Positions 9,104-13,796 of a stretch of 13,796 bases of DNA are shown piece by piece (the stretch's first letter is position 1; each line of letters starts with the position of its first letter). This DNA comes from Euperipatoides rowelli. Taxonomy: Eukaryota > Onychophora > Udeonychophora > Euonychophora > Peripatopsidae. The position numbers and the translations under genes are program-made. Where the stretch lies: the NCBI GenBank assembly GCA_003024985.2, contig PXIH01S0009628.1. One strand, 5' to 3'. The notes beneath the pieces are model-generated. The model was given only the letters and a program-made list of their open reading frames with translations, was not told where the DNA came from and made no database searches.

Positions 9104-9560
9104 TTGAACTGACTCAGTTCTCATTCAGTTCAGTGAATTGAACTGACTCAGTTCTCATTCAGTTCAGTGAATTGAACTGACTCAGTTCTCATTCAGNAGT
9201 TCTCATTCAGTTCAGTGAATTGAACTGACTCAGTTCTCATTCAGTTCAGTGAATTGAACTGACTCAGTTCTCATTCAGTTCAGTGAATTGAAATGACTCA
9301 GTTCTTCCCATTCAGTTCACTGAATTGAACTGATTCAGTTCTCATTCAGTTCAGTGATCAATTTGAACTGACTCAATTCTCATTCAGTTCAGTGAATTAG
9401 ACTTAATTCTCATTCAGTTCAGTGAATTGAACTAACTCAGTTCTCATTCAGTTCAGTGAATTAAACTGACTCAGTTCTCATTTAGTTCAGTTAATTGAAC
9501 TGACTCAGTTCTCATTTAGTTCAATGAATTGAACTGACTCAGTTCTCATTCAGTTCAGTG
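9104..9560. repeat. 34-bp minisatellite with TGACTCA motifs
   Basis: About 13 tandem copies of a 34-bp unit are present, containing TTGAACTGACTCAGTTCTCA and TTCAGTTCAGTGAA. Ten exact TGACTCA heptamers lie at 9110, 9144, 9178, 9226, 9260, 9294, 9369, 9467, 9501 and 9535; other units carry variants such as TGATTCA and TAACTCA. Each typical unit can form an 8-bp stem, TCAGTTCA with TGAACTGA around GTGAAT. An N at 9197 sits at an irregular junction where the period breaks, so copy number may be misassembled. Confidence 0.93.
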
Positions 9561-9705
9561 CTGAAAATTGTTTTTCTGTATGAATATAAAAATACCTTAG
9601 TTTGAAAAGCACTGCACTTGCATAGTCTGCTTATTTTTCCAGTCCAATCTCTCGTAAAGTGGCAAGTACAAATGGTTGAAAATTTTATTTTTGCATCTAT
9701 TCAAT

Positions 9706-9754
9706 CTATCGTATTGTAAAAAAAACACGATAGCGCATAGCATCAATGCTATGG
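9706..9754. repeat. Two adjacent short hairpins
   Basis: CTATCGT (9706-9712) pairs with ACGATAG (9728-9734) around an A-rich loop. Directly after it CATAGCA (9737-9743) pairs with TGCTATG (9748-9754) around TCAA. Both stems are perfect over 7 bp. No T run follows, and no RNA family is recognised. Confidence 0.55.
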
Positions 9755-10143
9755 AAAGCGTTGAACTAAGTTTCTAATTTAAAGCAATAATGATAGAGAA
9801 AAATATACAACAAAGCTCAACACTATCTTGAATCTTTATTGTCTATGATTTTTTTAATGTCTTTAAGAGGTGGAGCTAAGGGATGCATTTTTATAGGGTT
9901 GAAGCTAATGACTAGTTTTTATTTAAAAAGTCCTAAAAAGACAATATTTAATCTTTTTAATAAATAAAGAATTGTATTACATTTATCCTATTTAATTAAT
10001 ATAATATGTATATAACTGAGGAAATAGGCTTAGTTTTGAACAACTTTTTTATTATTGTGGTGTAATACATTCTGGTCATAAAAATAGATATAAAAGACAA
10101 GGAAATTATAAAATAATATTTAAAAAATCAATATATAACCAAC
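9755..10143. other. AT-rich spacer, no gene
   Basis: Apart from AT-rich sequence, I see nothing recognisable here. There is no open frame of interest, no element terminus and no tandem repeat. Confidence 0.6.
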
Positions 10144-10397
10144 TGTATATACGGGGTGCCCTACTTTCCGACATTCCGTTTCCGATATTTCACCGCCAAC
10201 ATTTCACACTTTGGTTCTTGTTGGAGTTAGGGTTTGTGCTCCTTTGTATCAATAGGGCCAGAGTAAGGATAAAGTTAATGCTCCTTTTAAAAAATAATGG
10301 TGATCGAAATAACTAAAATATTTAGTGTCAGACGTGGAATGTTGGAAGAAGAATGTCGGAAAGTGAGATGTCTGAAGGTGGAACAAAGTGTATATAC
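10144..10397. mobile_element. Short foldback/MITE-like element, about 236 bp
   Basis: ACTTTCCGACATTC at 10163-10176 is perfectly complementary to 10351-10364, and with mismatches the arms extend to 10161-10193 and 10334-10367. Each arm consists of about 14-bp subrepeats of the form CTTYCNACATTCCA. TGTATATAC occurs as a direct repeat just outside (10144-10152 and 10389-10397), which could be a 9-bp target duplication. Most of that 9-mer is itself palindromic and the flank is AT-rich, so the boundary is uncertain. The middle carries GGAGTTAGGGTTTG, resembling cores of other elements here. No coding capacity. Confidence 0.65.
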
Positions 10398-11277
10398 ATA
10401 CATACAACACACACGTCTTATACTTTTTTTTTAAATGTTTAATTCAACTTCCTATATAACATAAATATATATAACACACATTAGGACGTACTATATACCC
10501 TTGCAGAATGAGAGTAGTTGCAGCTATTTATGTGATTTTGTTGAAGATAGTTGTTTTTGTTTCATTAGTTTTTTGGAGGGATAAAGGGGGTGGCGGTGGG
10601 TATGTAGCCATATTTTATGCTTCCCTTTTAGTTAAATCAAGGCCTGAACTATTGATTTAAAAACATTAATAATGTGTTTCTTACTAGAAATGTGTTAACT
10701 GCTAAAAGATAAAATATATTTTTATTTACAAGTTTGTTTCTTATTTACTTTTTTTTTTTAAATGCTCTAATGACTTGATTAATATCAGAGTTGCCAAAAG
10801 TCAAGTAATTAATAATTTCCTCATTAATTTATTATCCACAAACGGAGATGTAAATTGAAGTACAATATTTAAGGCATTAATTATGCATGAATTGCTCCGA
10901 GAACAACCATTCTATGAAACTGTTTACTTTTACATTTTATTTATGCATCAAATGTTGCAATTGTTTTCTATATTATATTAAATAGATTTTCTTTTATGCT
11001 CTGATACGATTCTTAATTTAATTATTTATTAAACTGTCGTTTTTTTCTGTCTTTTATAATACTGTATGTAAAATTAAAGCATATTTTTTTTTTTAAAGTG
11101 TTAAATTTAGAAGCATTCATTTTATTTTTAATAAAATTAAAACAGTCTAATAGTAATTTTAGATATTTTTTAAAATATATTATACTCTGTATTTAAATTT
11201 TATAAAATTAAATCAACCTTGGAATATTAAATTGGGTAATCGTTTTAAATATTGCTGTTTATTTTTTTTTGACAAAT
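10398..11277. other. AT-rich sequence with a G-rich tract
   Basis: There is no gene. The G-rich stretch at 10575-10600 has three runs of three or more G plus GG pairs, so a two-tetrad quadruplex is conceivable. The rest, especially 10980-11250, is low-complexity AT with T runs near 10750 and 11085. Confidence 0.55.
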
Positions 11278-11512
11278 TCCGTTATCTGCCCATGAATATG
11301 GCTGACGGGAGTAAGTTGAAATTTTCTAGATCGGCACACAACAAAGGATTATTTCACGTCTAGACTATCCTAGGATTCAGGGTTACGGTAAGGTTAGGAC
11401 TGTAAAGAAAATATACTAAAATTGGCGAGAAAAAATAGTAATTCCATACGCTACTATGTTTTAGTTGTCCCATGAGTCCTAACGTTAATTATGTTGGTGG
11501 GCAGATAACGGA
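11278..11512. mobile_element. MITE-like element, 235 bp, with 15-bp terminal inverted repeats
   Basis: TCCGTTATCTGCCCA at 11278-11292 is perfectly repeated in inverted orientation at 11498-11512. The body has no coding capacity and contains the block 11376-11406, which recurs inverted at 13728-13758 with two mismatches of 31. No clear target-site duplication is seen, so the superfamily is unassigned. The length is close to that of the element at about 10153-10388. Confidence 0.7.
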
Positions 11513-11710
11513 TCCTGACCGTTTTTTTTTTTTTACTAGGACCTAGCGAAAACAACCTGCAATTAATTTTGACGTACACATTTCACATGTTTCAAGCTCC
11601 ACTAGCCCACCTGGACATGTTTCAAGTTATCGATATAATCTATATATTGGATGTGCAATATTTATGCTATAACAAACAAAAAATGAATTTTTTTAATTTT
11701 TTCGATTTAG

Positions 11711-11757
11711 ATTCAATTTTATTTTAAATATTAAATTCAATTTTATTTTAAATATTA
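11711..11757. repeat. Perfect 23-bp direct repeat
   Basis: The 23 bases at 11711-11733 (starting ATTCAATTTTATTTT and ending AAATATTA) are repeated exactly at 11735-11757, giving a 24-bp period. A fragment of a third copy, ATTCAA, follows. Identity of the copies suggests recent slippage. Confidence 0.9.
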
Positions 11758-12060
11758 ATTCAAAATGCCCATTTCTATAGTATATTGTAGGCTGTCGAAA
11801 ACGTAATTAACAACAACGCTATATGAATGAAAGACATTTATTTTTTTTATTTTTCAATTGGTAATTTCGGGACAATTTTATTTAGAAAAGATTTCCTAAT
11901 CTTAACCCTACTCTCACCCTAATGGAAAGGATGGAAAAATGGAACATTTTGCAAGTAATTTTGATACAATTTTAAAAAAAGTCCCAAGCATCAATAGTAC
12001 TCATCCTATATTTGTATAGTGTTTTTTTTTTTTAATTAAAATCCCCAAGATTAAATAGCC

Positions 12061-12168
12061 TATTATAAAAAAAATAAAAAAATAAATTAAAAAAATTAAA
12101 AAAATATATATAAAAAAATAATGAAAAAATAATAATAATAAAATTATATATATATATTTAAAAAAATT
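12061..12168. repeat. AT-only low-complexity tract
   Basis: About 108 bases contain almost nothing but A and T, including A runs, an AAT trinucleotide stretch near 12128-12141 and a TA dinucleotide stretch near 12145-12157. It may be a DNA-unwinding or fragile segment, but that is only compositional inference. Confidence 0.85.
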
Positions 12169-12242
12169 AGATTAGGACAAGGGACAACCTCGCTGGACTA
12201 TAGTTTGTTGTCCGACATATTTGTATTTGTATTTACTAAAGG

Positions 12243-12256
12243 AATATGCGCATATT
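12243..12256. repeat. Perfect 14-bp palindrome
   Basis: AATATGCGCATATT reads identically on both strands. It lies about 25 bp before the 20-bp tandem array. No protein family that binds it is recognised. Confidence 0.7.
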
Positions 12257-12282
12257 GTCGTACATGTGCATAGTGTTGTAGT

Positions 12283-12427
12283 AAGTATTGGAAAGTGGAT
12301 ATAAATATTTCACAGCCGATATTAGTATTGCACAGCCAATATACAGTAAGTATTGCACAGTGGATATAAGTATAGAACAGCCAATATTAGTATTGCTCAG
12401 CTGATATAAGTATTGCACAGCCGATAT
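12283..12427. repeat. Tandem array, 7 units of 19-24 bp
   Basis: Units begin at 12283, 12303, 12324, 12348, 12368, 12389 and 12408. They follow the pattern AAGTATTGCACAGCCGATAT, with GTGG replacing GCCG in the first and fourth units. The fourth unit restarts the series after a 4-base insertion. A 60-codon minus-strand frame at 12236-12418 is only the translation of this array. Confidence 0.9.
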
Positions 12428-13148
12428 ATCACCACATCATATCAATTTCTGAAATATGCATAATGCGTGTGTGAAATTCATTGCAGTGAGCTGTCAGTAG
12501 GCACTTTTTGTTTTTTTATGTCCAGAAAAAAAAATTATTCTAATTGAATGGGTAAAAAGCTTTAACGTAGTATTTTTTTTTATTGTCCTGGTTCTTTTAT
12601 ACGAACACTAATAAGTAGGACTGACCTTGAGAGCCAATGCTTGGTCCATATCTGCCAACTTTTAAAATTTATCATAAAATGCAGGATTTCAATACCCTTT
12701 TATGATTTTTGGATTAGCAAACGCTTTTTACGATTTTTCAGATTTTTTTAAATTCAATTTTATAAGAATTTGATTACATTGCAATAAAAATATACTGTAG
12801 AATGCAGATTAAGTCTGTGTGTGTGTGCATTAATTGTCTGTTTGGGGGGAGGCACCCTTGTTTGGTGCCATGCTGATGAACCTTAGATTTACTACAATGC
12901 ACTGCAAAACTGCCCGGGCACACTTGATTTTCTAGAGTCAGAATTCTTTAAAAGACTGTTTTTTTTTTTAAATGGTGCACTTATTTGGGCCACATGGAAA
13001 CACTCTCCTGAACCTTAGATGAGGTAAAAACTAGAGGGTGCTGTTTCATGTCACTATTTTGATTTCTTTGAGTGATCAAAAAAGTTTAATTGTGGTGATG
13101 GTGCTCTTGTTTGACAATGGCTCACTTTACCCATCTTTGGCTGAGAAA
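12428..13148. other. Non-coding sequence with several small inverted repeats
   Basis: A 9-bp perfect stem, ATCATAAAA (12671-12679) with TTTTATGAT (12698-12706), lies in a stretch beginning near TATCTGCCAACTTTT. A TG dinucleotide tract is at about 12815-12826. GGCACC (12851-12856) pairs with GGTGCC (12864-12869). CCTTAGAT recurs at about 12881 and 13012, and a (G/C)CACTTATTTGG-like phrase recurs near 12977 and 13157. This looks like decayed transposon sequence, but no element can be bounded. Confidence 0.4.
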
Positions 13149-13160
13149 TAGGGGTGTCAC
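13149..13160. mobile_element. Possible hAT-like terminus
   Basis: TAGGGGTGTCAC is the same as the minus-strand start of the 211-bp MITE (CAGGGGTGTCAC) except for the first base. No partner terminus with a convincing target-site duplication was found, so this is at most one end of a broken element. Confidence 0.3.
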
Positions 13161-13332
13161 ACTTATTTGGTGGAGCACCCTTGACAACATTTTCAGTATT
13201 TAATGAATAAAATGAATTTATGCTTTTTTCCTCACCTCTTCTACATTATACTTCATCAATGGCAATGAAATTGACTTGAGCTCATCACAGTAAACAAACC
13301 TTATGGCCACAGCCATCTTGAATACCAAAGCT

Positions 13333-13412
13333 CAGGGACAATGCCAGAGGGGGGGGATAGAGGGGGCTGAATTCCCCCCCTCAAAATTTCCTTATTCCAC
13401 CCCCTACTTAAT
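13333..13412. mobile_element. Possible hAT-like terminus with G/C-tract hairpin
   Basis: CAGGGACAATGCCAGAGG starts this segment and resembles the CAGGGCCAAAGC start of the MITE at 4985. It runs straight into GA plus eight G, then five G, then seven C plus TC. The G and C tracts can pair as a 9-bp stem (from 13347, closing at 13382). No matching right terminus or repeat of the flanking octamer CCAAAGCT is found downstream within the window. Confidence 0.4.
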
Positions 13413-13727
13413 GAGAAAAAAAACCTAATTAAAAAAATAATAAGTTAAATGTATTGGTTTTATACTAATATAATTACTAATATTTAATTCAGAAGAGAAT
13501 CAGAATCTAAAAAAAAAAATCCTTTAATAATGCTCTTCTGTTGTTAATAAATACCTGCAAATAATTAGGCGATAATGGGTCATACCCATTCTACAACCTT
13601 TTAATGAGAACGAGTCTGATCAAAGACGTTGGAAGTATATAACGAGACGTTAAAATTGAAAAGTATTAGTCAGCTTTTTGACGTCTGCGCATGTGTCTTC
13701 AAGATGGATTGCAGCCTTTTTTTTTTG
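13413..13727. other. Unique sequence, no gene
   Basis: No gene is visible. The motif GACGT recurs three times (near 13625, 13646 and 13680), with AGACGT at 13645-13650 complementary to ACGTCT at 13681-13686. CTTCAAGATGG near 13698 precedes a T run. No element boundary could be defined. Confidence 0.45.
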
Positions 13728-13796
13728 TTTACAGTCCTAACCTTACCACAACCCTGAACCCTAACTCCAACTATGTATTAAACCCACTTTTCCCCA
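13728..13796 (-). repeat. Copy of the short-element core, cut by the window end
   Basis: The reverse complement of 13728-13758 matches 11376-11406 at 29 of 31 bases, so part of the 11278-11512 element family or a shared core is present here in opposite orientation. GGGTTAG-type sequence continues beyond it. The terminal inverted repeat TCCGTTATCTGCCCA is not seen before the window ends. Confidence 0.7.

Larger units (their letters stand above)
11513..12242. other. AT-rich spacer, no gene
   Basis: No gene is visible. ACATGTTTCAAG occurs at 11585-11596 and 11615-11626. A weak GGGTTAG-type sequence appears on the minus strand near 11903-11922. The remainder is AT-rich with long T and A runs. 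Confidence 0.55.

Noticed and set aside
12236-12418. 60-codon minus-strand frame with repeating residues
   Set aside because: It is just the translation of the 20-bp tandem array, and the unit length varies out of frame.
13149-13418. Element from TAGGGGTGTCAC to a 7 of 8 flank match (CTGAGAAA and ATGAGAAA)
   Set aside because: The right end next to ATGAGAAA does not look like a hAT terminus, and the flank match is in A-rich sequence.
13735-13775. CCCTAAC-like sequence suggesting telomeric repeat
   Set aside because: Only scattered imperfect units are present, and they belong to the interspersed core shared with 11376-11406.

Overview
The window looks like non-coding nuclear DNA from an animal, most likely an aquatic invertebrate. 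A mollusc would fit, but nothing here fixes the species. It is strongly AT-rich, full of poly-A and poly-T runs, and has no open reading frame longer than 89 codons on either strand. No frame shows a recognisable domain, and I see no rRNA, complete tRNA, CRISPR array, operon or bacterial signal. I annotate no protein-coding gene. It could be intergenic or the inside of a long intron. Single N calls at 3151 and 9197 point to a draft assembly.

The content is mostly remnants of DNA transposons and local tandem repeats. From left to right these are: a 10-bp minisatellite (521-710); a 28-bp duplication (1579-1634); a diverged tandem duplication of about 130-140 bp (2490-2760); a possible repeat fragment (3734-3875); a second tandem duplication of about 128 bp (4552-4808); a perfect 13-bp hairpin (4848-4885); and a 211-bp hAT-type MITE with a perfect 8-bp target-site duplication (4985-5195). 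Next come a probable 1284-bp non-autonomous hAT element (5854-7137) holding a GC-richer island, and a 448-bp near-perfect palindrome (7282-7729). After those lie a 34-bp minisatellite with repeated TGACTCA motifs (9104-9560), two short foldback elements (about 10153-10388 and 11278-11512), a 20-bp tandem array (12283-12427) and more hAT-like and repeat-family ends near the right edge (13149, 13333, 13728).

Several pieces share parts. The hAT-like ends share a (C/T)AGGG start and G-rich subterminal tracts. A core like AAGGTTAGGACTGTAAA recurs on both strands at about 2609, 2749, 11390 and 13728, which suggests one family of short elements seeded across the region. Nothing shows genes acting together. 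The features most worth a second look are the long palindrome (a possible source of hairpin RNA), the hAT element with its island, and the array of AP-1-like sites. I found no convincing new biological system.
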